A stretch of 64,000 bases of DNA, taken from the NCBI RefSeq assembly GCF_000741255.1, contig NZ_JGZB01000002.1:124001-188000 (forward strand). Reading direction: 5' to 3'. Position numbers and translations under genes: made by a program. This document shows, piece after piece, positions 56,206 through 64,000 of the stretch (the stretch's first letter is position 1; every line of letters starts with the position of its first letter). The stretch comes from Bifidobacterium magnum (GTDB taxonomy: Bacteria; Actinomycetota; Actinomycetes; Actinomycetales; Bifidobacteriaceae). The notes under the pieces are model-generated. The model had not been told where the DNA came from and searched no databases. It saw nothing but the letters and a program-made list of their open reading frames with translations.

Positions 56206-56514
56206 TCAGTTCATATGGTGCTTATCCATTTTCTGCGAGAAAATGTTGCGCACCGCTTCGGCCATCTTCGTGCGCGTTTCCTCGGACACGGGACCGTTTT
56301 CCGTAAACTTCTTGTACAGGTCGGGATGTTCGCTGGCCACCTTTTCAATGGTTTTCGTGATGGCGTGGTTGCGTACGACGGACGGGATCTTGCTGACTAG
56401 GTCCTCGGGGACAAGAGACATGATCTTGTCGATGGTCGCTTGGTCAATCTTGGCTTCCGGCAGGCTCTGCTGAATCTTTTCCTGGGCCTGCTTTACAAAA
56501 TCTGGTAGTTCCAT
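56206..56514 (-). CDS. small helical protein of unknown function
   Basis: The 102-residue product is charged and predicted to be all helix, with no membrane segment or Cys. It begins MELPDFVKQAQEKIQQSL and ends in KMDKHHMN. GAGGAG lies 7 bases before the ATG, so expression is likely. It lies only 7 bases from the end of the kinase remnant, on the other strand, and may therefore mark one edge of the decayed region. No family recognised. Confidence 0.7.
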   Translation of the reverse strand: MELPDFVKQAQEKIQQSLPEAKIDQATIDKIMSLVPEDLVSKIPSVVRNHAITKTIEKVASEHPDLYKKFTENGPVSEETRTKMAEAVRNIFSQKMDKHHMN

Positions 56515-56593
56515 AGAAGCTCCTCAATAAGATCGATTAGTTCCTTGCAGTGTACGCCATGTCGTATGGTTGACGATTGCGCAATAAGAAGAA

Positions 56594-57964
56594 TTACGCC
56601 GTGGCGCCCGTCACGTGCGGCTCGCGGTCGGCGCCCGGATGGTTGCGGAGGAACATGATGGCGCCTTGGACGGCGATCAGCGCCGCGCAAATCCAGCGTG
56701 TATACAGGAACGCGGTATCCACATGGGCGATGTCCATATGGAACGCGTACGCGGACATGGCCGTGGCGTCGTTGTGCAATACGAATAGCGACACGAGCGC
56801 AAGCACAATGACGAGAATCGTCTGGCCCGCCACAATGCCCGTGCCGATCGTTTTCTGCGACGAAAGCGCGGCGTCCACATCCGAAAGCTGGGACTGCTTG
56901 CGGAACGTGCCGCTGACGAGCGCGTCGCCCGTCTGGGACAGGAAGCCGATGGCGAGAACGGCGATGGCGTCCGTAATCGTGTTGGGAATCGCGAACACGG
57001 CCAGCGCAATGATCATGCCGAGCGTCAGGATGTGCTTGATGTTGCGGTCCTGCAGCGCGTTGATGACTTTGGCTCCGGCGATCATCGCGATGAACTGGCC
57101 GAGGAATTGCAGGCCGTTAATGAGAAGCACGGCGGGAATGTTGTTGCATGCGATGTAGTAAAAGACGTTGAACAGCACCACCATGATGAGTACTTCGTTG
57201 TAGTACACGCCATGGTAGTTGAACGCCTGCTTGGGCAGGTATTTGGTGAACACGTTGACGACGACCATGATGATGGCTGCGAGCACCATGATGACAATGA
57301 TGTCGGCCGCGCCCGCTGTCTGCTTGAACAGGCGCACGAAGAACGCGATGAGCAGCATCAGCAGTGCCGGAATGCCATAACGGATGTCGCCAGTATGGGG
57401 CTGGAACAGCGAGCGGTTCTTTGCGTCCTGGTCCACCTTGAATCCTTGCAACGTGAGCAGCGCGATCACGGCCATGGCGATGTAGACGGCGATAATGGTG
57501 GTTTCCAGTTTGCCCTGGGCGCCAAGGATAAGGAACGAGAATATCGTCATGATGGCGAAGCCCATAAGGTTGGCATGCTGGTAGGGGAATCGGCCGAGCT
57601 TGAGCATTTCGGATTTGACTGTGCGGTACATGGTGCCGAAAATGGAGCTGCCGAAACCGATAAGGATGCCGGAGATGTCATAGCAGATGATCGACAGGTG
57701 CCCGAACCAGCATACGACGGCGCCCACAATGACGATCCATGCGCTGATCTGCGCGAGCCGGTACGGGTTGTTGACCTCACCGAAGATGCCGAGCGTGAAT
57801 TCGCCCATCTTGTTGAACGCGTAGAACAGCACGAATGGCAGCACGTACGTGAACGCACCCTCATGGGCGATAAACGACGTGACGAAAATGAACAGCGGAA
57901 TCATTGGCACGCCACTGATGGCGGCCTCGGTAATCCATACGCCCCAATGTTTCAGTGTTTGCAA
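56594..57964 (-). CDS. MFS-like twelve-helix membrane protein
   Basis: The likely start is TTG 57964, four bases after AGGAGG, giving a 456-residue protein that begins MQTLKHWGVWITEAAISG; no ATG fits as well. About twelve hydrophobic helices cover it, with VTSFIAHEGAFTYVLPFVLFY early, a central charged loop (FKVDQDAKNRSLFQPHTG) and IGFLSQTGDALVSGT late. The arrangement is like MFS transporters of the sugar-cation or PTS-like lineages, but no substrate motif is clear. Monocistronic. Confidence 0.6.
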   Translation of the reverse strand: MQTLKHWGVWITEAAISGVPMIPLFIFVTSFIAHEGAFTYVLPFVLFYAFNKMGEFTLGIFGEVNNPYRLAQISAWIVIVGAVVCWFGHLSIICYDISGILIGFGSSIFGTMYRTVKSEMLKLGRFPYQHANLMGFAIMTIFSFLILGAQGKLETTIIAVYIAMAVIALLTLQGFKVDQDAKNRSLFQPHTGDIRYGIPALLMLLIAFFVRLFKQTAGAADIIVIMVLAAIIMVVVNVFTKYLPKQAFNYHGVYYNEVLIMVVLFNVFYYIACNNIPAVLLINGLQFLGQFIAMIAGAKVINALQDRNIKHILTLGMIIALAVFAIPNTITDAIAVLAIGFLSQTGDALVSGTFRKQSQLSDVDAALSSQKTIGTGIVAGQTILVIVLALVSLFVLHNDATAMSAYAFHMDIAHVDTAFLYTRWICAALIAVQGAIMFLRNHPGADREPHVTGATA

Positions 57965-58067
57965 AGCGCCTCCTCGAATAACCAGCCAATGATGTTCAGT
58001 GTAAGGCGCCGCGGGCGCGCGCGGCCGGTTGTTCGAGTGAGGCGAAGCGATGAAGAAACTGGAAGCG

Positions 58068-58763
58068 CTAGAACTCGCGCGTGCGATACAGGCGGACGGA
58101 CAGCATGCAGGAGAGCGCGTAGACAATCGATGCGCCCGCGAATACCGCGAACGCGTCGGGCACGCTGACCAGCCATTCCAACGCGGAGGAGACAAGCGTC
58201 AGGTCGGATTCCTCAAGCGCGCTCCATCCCATCATGATGACAACCATGAAAATGACCGGAACATACCGGATTGCGCGCGTAAACCCCATTTTCACCACGA
58301 ACGGCAGCATGATGGCGAGCCCCACGAGGGCCGCGGCCAGCGAGAGCGCGGCGACGATGAACAATTCGGCCGCGGGGAATCCGGCGGGCATCTGGAATGC
58401 CCCGGCACCGTCTTGTCCGGCCATGTCCATCGCGAGCGCCACCATGCATGTGATAAGGAAAGCGCCGAAACCGCACACCAACCCGAGCAATCCCAGCAAC
58501 GCGATACTCGCATACCGGCCTACGACCACGGTGCGCCTCGAGAGCGGCAACGTGAGTCGGAACGATTGCCATCCGTTCGTTTCGTCGGCCGCCAACAGCG
58601 ACATCATCATGGAGAACGGCAACGCGACTGCGCACACCGTAATGCCCACGATCCAACTGCCGATACCGAACGCCACGAACGCTCCCACCGCCATGGTCAG
58701 CAACGCCTGGCGCACGAGCGAATGGCGCAACGACAAGAAATCGGAACGAACCATCATTCTCAT
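58068..58763 (-). CDS. ABC-2 type permease of the GntR(YtrA)-linked exporter
   Basis: The 231-residue protein has six hydrophobic helices and no large outer domain, like BcrB/YtrC-type permeases. AAGGA precedes ATG 58763, which overlaps the stop of the ATPase gene by four bases (ATGA), so translation is coupled. With the ATPase it should form a small exporter; YtrA-type operons respond to cell-wall antibiotics in bacilli. Substrate unknown. Confidence 0.8.
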   Translation of the reverse strand: MRMMVRSDFLSLRHSLVRQALLTMAVGAFVAFGIGSWIVGITVCAVALPFSMMMSLLAADETNGWQSFRLTLPLSRRTVVVGRYASIALLGLLGLVCGFGAFLITCMVALAMDMAGQDGAGAFQMPAGFPAAELFIVAALSLAAALVGLAIMLPFVVKMGFTRAIRYVPVIFMVVIMMGWSALEESDLTLVSSALEWLVSVPDAFAVFAGASIVYALSCMLSVRLYRTREF

Positions 58764-59668
58764 AATGCCGATCCTTCCAACATGAGGTTGATATACGCGT
58801 CCAGCGTGGCATGTTCCACGGGAATGCCGGGGAATTGTCGCGCGAAGGCGAAGCGGTCGGGGACCAGCAGCATGGTTTCCATCGGCATCGCCAGCGTCCG
58901 CAGCGCGCTGGACTTGTAAAATCCGCTGGATGCCACCGTCTCCACATCCTTGGCGCGGCAATGCGCAATGCCCGCAATATCGCAAATTTGCGACTTTTCC
59001 ACCGCGAACACCACATGGCCCGCGTCAATGCAGACAATGTAGTCGGCCAGACGTTCCAGGTCGGTGGTGATGTGGCTGGTGATGAGCATGCCCGTACTGT
59101 CGGTCATCGAAGCGGCCAACGTGTCGAGCACCGTGTTGCGTGACAGGGGATCGAGCCCGGCTGTGGGTTCGTCAAGCATGAGCAGGGACGCATGGTGGCT
59201 GAGCGCGCACGCGACTTGCAGTTTCATGCCCATGCCGCGGGATAATTCGTGGACGGCATTGCCTTGGGGAAGGTTGAAAGCGTGCAGCAGCCGCATGTAG
59301 GTTCCGCCGTCCCATTCGCGGTACGCATCCGCCAACAGTTTGCCGATATCCGTGGCGGTGGCGTCCTGCATGAATGGCAACGTGTCGAACACCACGCCCA
59401 TGCGCTCATGGGATTGGGTGACGGCCGCGTCTTCCGACATGGACAGGCGCCTGCCAAACAGCTCGATAGATCCCGCGTCCGCATGTGCCAGTCCCAACAC
59501 GCATTTCATCAACGTGGTTTTTCCCGAACCGTTGACGCCCACCAGCCCCACGATGGCCCCCGCGGGAACACAAAGATCCACGTGGTCCAAAGCAAAATCG
59601 GCGTACCGTTTGCACAATCCGCGTACGGACAGGAGCGGATTGGCCGTACCGGCCCATTGCGCGTCCAT
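58760..59668 (-). CDS. ABC transporter ATPase of the GntR(YtrA)-linked exporter
   Basis: The 302-residue ATPase has Walker A GVNGSGKTT, signature LSRGM (the variant usual in YtrB-type ATPases), Walker B LLMLDEPTAGLDP and H-loop ITSHITTD. A C-terminal extension of about 90 residues follows. ATG 59668 has AAAGG 10 bases upstream; a TTG at 59704 overlapping the GntR stop (TTGA) is an alternative that would couple translation. It lies between the GntR regulator and the permease in a three-gene operon. Confidence 0.87.
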   Translation of the reverse strand: MDAQWAGTANPLLSVRGLCKRYADFALDHVDLCVPAGAIVGLVGVNGSGKTTLMKCVLGLAHADAGSIELFGRRLSMSEDAAVTQSHERMGVVFDTLPFMQDATATDIGKLLADAYREWDGGTYMRLLHAFNLPQGNAVHELSRGMGMKLQVACALSHHASLLMLDEPTAGLDPLSRNTVLDTLAASMTDSTGMLITSHITTDLERLADYIVCIDAGHVVFAVEKSQICDIAGIAHCRAKDVETVASSGFYKSSALRTLAMPMETMLLVPDRFAFARQFPGIPVEHATLDAYINLMLEGSAL

Positions 59669-59700
59669 GCCACACCAACCTTTCGGTCCAGTTTCCGAAC

Positions 59701-60096
59701 TCAAGCGCGCGCGCCGTGCTCGATCTCGTCGCTGACAAGATCAAGCAGATCATGCAGCTCGCTTTTGCGCACGCCCGCCTCACGCGCTTCGGCGACGGCC
59801 TGCGTCAGCAGTTTCTCCACGTTGCGAATGCGTTCTTCGCGCAGGAATTCCGCATTCCCTCCGCTGACAAAACTGCCGCGGCCCTGCACCGAATCGATAA
59901 AACCGTCGCGTTCCAGCTCCTCGTAGGCGCGCTTTGTGGTGATCACGCTGATGTGCAGCGTGTTGGCCAGCTGGCGGATCGAGGGAAGGCGCTCGCCTTC
60001 CGTAAGCTCGCCCGACATGATCAGTGCGCGTATCTGTGAGGAGATCTGCTCGTAGATCGGTTTATCACTCGAGTTCGAGACGATAATTTCCAACAT
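59701..60096 (-). CDS. GntR-family regulator, YtrA type
   Basis: The 131-residue protein has a winged helix-turn-helix (residues about 10-75; YEQISSQIRALIMSGEL, LPSIRQLANTLHIS, TTKRAYEELERDGFI, GRGSFV) and only a short helical tail for dimerisation. This short form is the YtrA subfamily, which represses its own ABC operon. GGAAGAC precedes ATG 60096. It leads the operon with ATPase and permease. An inverted repeat just upstream is the probable binding site. Confidence 0.9.
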   Translation of the reverse strand: MLEIIVSNSSDKPIYEQISSQIRALIMSGELTEGERLPSIRQLANTLHISVITTKRAYEELERDGFIDSVQGRGSFVSGGNAEFLREERIRNVEKLLTQAVAEAREAGVRKSELHDLLDLVSDEIEHGARA

Positions 60097-60116
60097 AGAA
60101 GTCTTCCATAGATATA

Positions 60117-60141
60117 AGTGTTTATAAACAATATATACACT
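60117..60141. promoter_or_regulatory. candidate operator of the YtrA-type regulator
   Basis: AGTGTTTATA (60117-60126) and TATATACACT (60132-60141) form 10-bp arms with one mismatch and a 5-base centre, 21 bases before the regulator start and inside an AT-rich promoter stretch. Position and form suit autoregulation. Confidence 0.55.
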
Positions 60142-60183
60142 ATATATAATGTTGGATCTCGTCAACCTGTTGGTGTGTTTGTC

Positions 60184-60696
60184 TCATTTCAAATGTTCCG
60201 CGACGAAACGATCGGCGTCCGACAGATTGACATGGCAATATCCGCCGGGATTCTTGACCAAATAATCCTGATGGTACGTTTCCGCGGCAAAAAAGTTGCG
60301 CAACGGGCCGCACTCGATGGCGACAGGTTCGCCGACACATTCCGCCAGATCGTCCAGGAATTCGCGGACGACCGGTTCGTCGACAGGATCGGTCCAATAT
60401 ATTCCCGTACGGTACTGCGTGCCGCGATCGTTGCCCTGCCGGTTGACGAGCGTCGGATCGATCGTGCGCGAGTACGCTTCCAAAATAAGCGGCAGCGAGA
60501 TGACGGAAGGATCGTACGTGAGCCGGACCGTTTCCGCCGCTCCCGTAAGGCCGCTGCACACCTGTTGGTACGACGGATGGTCGATTGCGGAATTCGCATA
60601 TCCGACTTGCGTGTCCACAATGCCCGGAATGCGCTGGAAATACGCCTGCGTTCCCCAGAAACAACCGCCCGCCACATAAATTTCCCGCAGATTCAT
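60184..60696 (-). CDS. msrA: peptide-methionine (S)-S-oxide reductase
   Basis: MsrA repairs oxidised methionine. The 170-residue protein starts MNLREIYVAGGCFWG with the catalytic Cys12 in GCFWGT, followed by GYANSAIDHPSYQQVCSG, DPTLVNRQGNDRGTQYRTGIYW and, near the end, AETYHQDYLVKNPGGYCHVN, all family features; a Cys in GGYCHVN may act in recycling. It is the plain form without a fused MsrB domain. Its stop lies about 40 bases before the GntR promoter repeat, and it diverges from the ABC ATPase gene at 60831. Confidence 0.95.
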   Translation of the reverse strand: MNLREIYVAGGCFWGTQAYFQRIPGIVDTQVGYANSAIDHPSYQQVCSGLTGAAETVRLTYDPSVISLPLILEAYSRTIDPTLVNRQGNDRGTQYRTGIYWTDPVDEPVVREFLDDLAECVGEPVAIECGPLRNFFAAETYHQDYLVKNPGGYCHVNLSDADRFVAEHLK

Positions 60697-60830
60697 GAAT
60701 CCTCTTTTCCTTAGAACAAGACCCGTTCATAATCAATCCTGGCGGCGATTGGGGGATTCCCGGTTCCACCAAACATTCACGACGGTGGAATACTGTTACG
60801 GTACCCGCGCTTTTTCGCTAGGGTGGGGGC

Positions 60831-61724
60831 ATGACACAGCAACCTGTTTCCATTCCCGAACCACGTCCCATGCCCATGCCTGCACAAGCGCGGCCCATGG
60901 GGCAACCGGTGCCGCCCAATCCGGACGCGGCCGTATCGGTTCGCGGCCTGTATAAACGGTTCAATGAGAAAGTGGCGGTCAACGGGCTTTCACTCGACAT
61001 TCCCGTAGGGTCGTTCTACGGCCTGGTCGGACCCAACGGGGCGGGCAAAACCACGACGATCACCATGATGACGGGCATGCTCAAACCCGATGCCGGCACC
61101 GCCATGGTGCTCGGCCATGACGAGTGGAGCGATGTGAACCGCGCCAAACAAAGTCTCGGCCTCATGCCGCAACCCGACCAGATTTTCGACCTGTTAAGCG
61201 GCATACAGCTGCTCACGTACGCGGGAATGCTGCGGGGGCTGTCGCGCGCGGAAGTGATGCGGCGCGCCAAAGACTTGCTTGTCGCCTTCGACCTGACCGA
61301 GGCGGCGCACAAGTCCGTCTCCGACTATTCGGCCGGCATGACGAAGAAAATCTGTTTGGCGAGCGCCATGATCCACAACCCGCCCATCCTTGTGCTCGAC
61401 GAACCGTTTGAAGCGGTCGACCCGATTTCCAGCGCCAATATCAGGGACATCCTGCAAGAGTATGTGACCGCAGGCGGCACGGTGATCATCTCCTCACATG
61501 TCATGGCGCTGGTCGAGAAAATGTGCACGCATGTGGCAATCATCAACCACGGGCAAATCGCCGCCGCCGGAACCGTGGAACAGGTCGCCAACGGTGGGGA
61601 CCTGGAAGAACGGTTCCTGCAACTTGTGGGAGGACGCCATGGGGCCGCCCGTTTGGCGTGGCTCGACGCCGGGCGTGACCATGGTGAAGCGTCCGCAAGC
61701 CGACACGAGGGAGGCGAACGATGA
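60831..61724 (+). CDS. ABC transporter ATPase (ABC-2 exporter)
   Basis: The 297-residue ATPase has a Pro/Met-rich N-terminal tail (30 residues), Walker A GPNGAGKTTT, Q-loop LMPQPDQIF, signature YSAGM, Walker B ILVLDEPFEAVDP and H-loop ISSHVM. The C-terminus is charged. GGGTGGGGGC precedes ATG 60831. The stop overlaps the start of the permease gene by four bases, so the pair forms one exporter. Cargo unknown. Confidence 0.87.
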   Translation: MTQQPVSIPEPRPMPMPAQARPMGQPVPPNPDAAVSVRGLYKRFNEKVAVNGLSLDIPVGSFYGLVGPNGAGKTTTITMMTGMLKPDAGTAMVLGHDEWSDVNRAKQSLGLMPQPDQIFDLLSGIQLLTYAGMLRGLSRAEVMRRAKDLLVAFDLTEAAHKSVSDYSAGMTKKICLASAMIHNPPILVLDEPFEAVDPISSANIRDILQEYVTAGGTVIISSHVMALVEKMCTHVAIINHGQIAAAGTVEQVANGGDLEERFLQLVGGRHGAARLAWLDAGRDHGEASASRHEGGER

Positions 61725-63349
61725 TTGCGACATTGGCCCGTTTGCGCTGGACGCTCACGTTGCGCGCGTTCACCACATCGCCATGGCAGATCGTGGCCTA
61801 CGTGCTGGCGGTATTGATGGGAAGCGGATGCGTGGGCGCGGCGGTAGTGGCCGCGGTAGTGCTCGGACAAGGGCCCGCGCTGGGCGGCGACAGCGCCACC
61901 TGGCTCCATGCGTTGCGTGCCGTCATGGTGTGCTGCGGCACAGCCATGCTGCTCGTGATCGCACTGCTGCAAATCATGGTGCTCGGCGAAGGTTCGAGCA
62001 TGACGCTGCGCAAATTCGAAATATACGGCATTCCCGACACGCGATTGCAAATGGGCTTGACCGTCGCGGGACTGTGTGGACTGCCGTCCATCGTGGGAAC
62101 GCTCGCGCTGCTGTGCTGGGCGCCCGGATACCGCTGGATGGGAACAGCGGCGGTCCTCAGCGCCACGCTCGCCGCGCCGCTTATCATTGTCACGTTCATG
62201 TTCCTGTGCAAAGCCGTGACGGCGCTCGCCACCACGCTGGTGCGCTCGCAGCGCGGACGCAACATGTTCTATATCGCGCTGACACTGTTCGTGATCGTCT
62301 GCGCGCAGGTCCCCGGCCTCATCCTGAACAACGAAGGCGCGATATCCATACGGATGGAAGACTTTGCGGGCCTGACCAACGTGCTGGGCTGGCTGCCGCT
62401 CGGCTCGCTGTTCGCATTGCCGTTTGACGCGCAAGCGGGCCATTGGGGATTATGGGTATTGCGCATCCTTGTCGCGGCGGTGTTCTGCGCCGTATGCTTT
62501 GCGGTATCCGTATGGTGCATCCGCCATGAGAGGCTGCTGACCGACCCGGCCGGAGGATACAAGGCCGCCAAAGGCGTGGGCATGTTCGCGCATGTTCCCG
62601 ACTCGCCTTCGGGAGCCGTGACCGCACGCGTGGCCACCATGCTGCGCAGGGATCCCAGACAAGGCATGATGTTCGTGTTCCCCGTGCTGTTCATCGCGAT
62701 TTTCGCACTCGAATCGCATGGCGTCAGCGCCGTGGTATGGCAAGCCGTCATCTGGATTGGTTGGGTGTTGTGCATTCCCGAAAGCAACGGGCTGCCTTAC
62801 GACGGACGCGGATTCGCCATGCAGGTCATTGCGGGGACCTCGGGAAAACAGGACCGCATAGGACGCGTGCGACTGTATGTCGTCATGTTTGTGGCGCTCT
62901 ACCTGCTGATGGCCGTGGCGATATTCCTCATTACGGGGGATTGGAAAACCGCGCAAGGCGTAGAACAGGGATTGGCGTTCACTGTGATCGGCTTCAGTGC
63001 GGCGCTCGCCGCGTTGGGCGTATCCGAATGGTTTTCGACGGTATTCCTCTATCCCGTCCCATCCATTGCCAAACCGTTCTCATCCCCGCAAGGCAGAGTA
63101 GCCGCGCAAGGATTCTTCCCGTTCCTGTACATTTTGCTATCCATTGTGGTGATGGCGCCCACGATCGGCGTCGCCATATACGCGCTTGTCGCGCAGGTTT
63201 CCGCTTGGACATGGCTGATTTCCGTCGTGGCCGTAGTCAACGGTGCGGGTATTTTGATGCTCGGAACGTGGCTTGGCGCCAAAACGTTGGACAAGCGCGA
63301 ACTCAAGATCCTGCATACGCTGGAGGAGTTCGCGGCGCTCAGCAAATGA
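61721..63349 (+). CDS. ABC-2 exporter permease, large form
   Basis: The 542-residue protein has about twelve to fourteen hydrophobic helices, i.e. twice the usual ABC-2 permease, so one chain may serve as both half-permeases. Helices include QIVAYVLAVLMGSGCVGAAV and VVMFVALYLLMAVAIFLI. The soluble middle loop (TARVATMLRRDPRQGMM) contacts the ATPase in such systems. It is translationally coupled to the ATPase gene (ATGA overlap). Transported compound unknown. Confidence 0.8.
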   Translation: MIATLARLRWTLTLRAFTTSPWQIVAYVLAVLMGSGCVGAAVVAAVVLGQGPALGGDSATWLHALRAVMVCCGTAMLLVIALLQIMVLGEGSSMTLRKFEIYGIPDTRLQMGLTVAGLCGLPSIVGTLALLCWAPGYRWMGTAAVLSATLAAPLIIVTFMFLCKAVTALATTLVRSQRGRNMFYIALTLFVIVCAQVPGLILNNEGAISIRMEDFAGLTNVLGWLPLGSLFALPFDAQAGHWGLWVLRILVAAVFCAVCFAVSVWCIRHERLLTDPAGGYKAAKGVGMFAHVPDSPSGAVTARVATMLRRDPRQGMMFVFPVLFIAIFALESHGVSAVVWQAVIWIGWVLCIPESNGLPYDGRGFAMQVIAGTSGKQDRIGRVRLYVVMFVALYLLMAVAIFLITGDWKTAQGVEQGLAFTVIGFSAALAALGVSEWFSTVFLYPVPSIAKPFSSPQGRVAAQGFFPFLYILLSIVVMAPTIGVAIYALVAQVSAWTWLISVVAVVNGAGILMLGTWLGAKTLDKRELKILHTLEEFAALSK

Positions 63350-63379
63350 GCGCGCAAGATTGTCGAGTAATTTAAAAGC

Positions 63380-64000
63380 ATGAAATACACAAAACTGGGT
63401 ACATCTGATCTGACGGTATCGCGCATCTGCTTGGGCTGCATGGGATTTGGAGATCCGGCCAACGGGCAGCATTCGTGGACGCTTCCCGAAGCGCCGTCTC
63501 GCGAGATCATCAAACATGGCCTGGATGAAGGCATCAACTTTTTCGACACCGCGATCGGTTATCAGAACGGCACGAGCGAAGCATATGTGGGACGCGCGCT
63601 CCGCGACTTCGTGAAACGAGAAAACGTGGTCGTCGCCACCAAATTCCTCCCGAGAACCAATGACGAAATCGACAACGGTATAAGCCCGCAAGAACACATT
63701 CGGCGCAGCCTGGACATGAGCTTGCGCCACTTGGGCATGGACTACGTGGACCTGTACATCTACCACATGTGGGACTACCGCTCGCCCATAGAAGACGTGA
63801 TGGAAGGACTCAACAACGCCGTGGAATCCGGCAAGGTACGCGCCATAGGAATAGCGAACGCCTGGGCGTACCAGCTTTCCCACGCCAACGATGTCGCCGC
63901 CGCGAACGGCTTCGCCCAGTTCGTGAGCGTACAGAACCATTACAACCTGATCTTCCGCGAAGAAGAGCGCGAAATGGCACGACTGTGCGCGGAAAACAAT
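63380..64000 (+). CDS. aldo/keto reductase, N-terminal part (runs off the right edge)
   Basis: The frame from ATG 63380 is open to the window end (about 207 residues). It shows the (beta/alpha)8 aldo/keto reductase marks: LGTSDLTVSRICLGCMGFG, FFDTAIGYQNGTSE with the catalytic Asp and Tyr, VVATKF with the catalytic Lys, YVDLYIYHMWD with His, and SVQNHYN. These NADPH enzymes reduce aldehydes and ketones. It follows the ABC permease by 30 bases on the same strand and may be cotranscribed. Confidence 0.88.
   Translation, partial: MKYTKLGTSDLTVSRICLGCMGFGDPANGQHSWTLPEAPSREIIKHGLDEGINFFDTAIGYQNGTSEAYVGRALRDFVKRENVVVATKFLPRTNDEIDNGISPQEHIRRSLDMSLRHLGMDYVDLYIYHMWDYRSPIEDVMEGLNNAVESGKVRAIGIANAWAYQLSHANDVAAANGFAQFVSVQNHYNLIFREEEREMARLCAENN

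Overview
The window looks like chromosomal DNA of a Bifidobacteriaceae member, most likely a Bifidobacterium. It is GC-rich throughout and its genes have actinobacterial-style AGGAGG-type ribosome binding sites. It carries an rpsL-rpsG-fusA-tuf block, a single-chain PurL with a fused glutaminase domain, a large DUF2156/MprF-like membrane protein and an LtaS-like sulfatase-fold enzyme. I could not run any database search, so all names rest on recognising motifs and family sequences by eye.

Layout. 1-2500: the end of an SLC13-type anion permease, a DXS-like thiamine-diphosphate enzyme and tRNA-Arg(TCT). 2.6-4.2 kb: purEK. 4.2-10.7 kb: envelope genes, namely a DUF2156/MprF-like protein with a coupled esterase, divergent from an LtaS-like synthase. 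11-12 kb: a nucleoside hydrolase. 12-16 kb: purF-purM-purD. 16.2-21.6 kb: a membrane and stress cluster (tail-anchored protein, zinc-ribbon protein, SPFH-SHOCT protein, glycine-rich TPM-like protein, PspA) with cytosine deaminase inside it. 21.7-26 kb: an alcohol dehydrogenase and a three-gene acyltransferase/hydrolase/zinc-ribbon operon. 26-27 kb: a scar holding remnants of three genes. 27-33 kb: purT-purC-purL. 33-38.6 kb: threonine aldolase, two MFS transporters and fructokinase. 38.8-43.2 kb: a glycosyltransferase, a ROK regulator, tRNA-His, a 750-bp low-GC gap and a quinone-reductase-like enzyme. 43.4-47.9 kb: rpsL-rpsG-fusA and tuf. 48-52.1 kb: a flavodoxin-fold oxidoreductase, a Pr6Pr-type membrane protein, and a pyruvoyl histidine decarboxylase with its permease. 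52.2-56.2 kb: a decaying block (frameshifted pncA, damaged ABC-2 permeases, an ABC ATPase with altered motifs, a truncated sensor kinase). 56.2-64 kb: a small helical protein, an MFS-like protein, a GntR(YtrA)-ABC operon, msrA, a second ABC exporter and the start of an aldo/keto reductase.

How the genes work together. Eight purine-biosynthesis genes (E, K, F, M, D, T, C, L) lie in three loci within about 31 kb. Together they cover most steps from PRPP to SAICAR, with formate-dependent PurT at the first formyl transfer; purB and purH are not here. A nucleoside hydrolase and cytosine deaminase add nucleobase salvage. Fructokinase and a sugar MFS permease, separated by a highly structured spacer, form a sugar-uptake unit.

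The most striking locus is hdcA-hdcP (49.6-52.1 kb). It encodes a complete pyruvoyl-type histidine decarboxylase with its Ser-Ser self-cleavage site, followed 17 bases later by an APC-type permease. Upstream is a two-tier palindrome that looks like a LacI-family operator. This predicts histidine decarboxylation and histamine export, for acid resistance or energy, in a bifidobacterium. Other points of interest are the uncharacterised zinc-ribbon/acyltransferase/hydrolase operon, the tail-anchor/zinc-ribbon/SPFH cluster, the deletion scar at 26.3 kb, and the decayed two-component/ABC locus with two homopolymer frameshifts in its surroundings.
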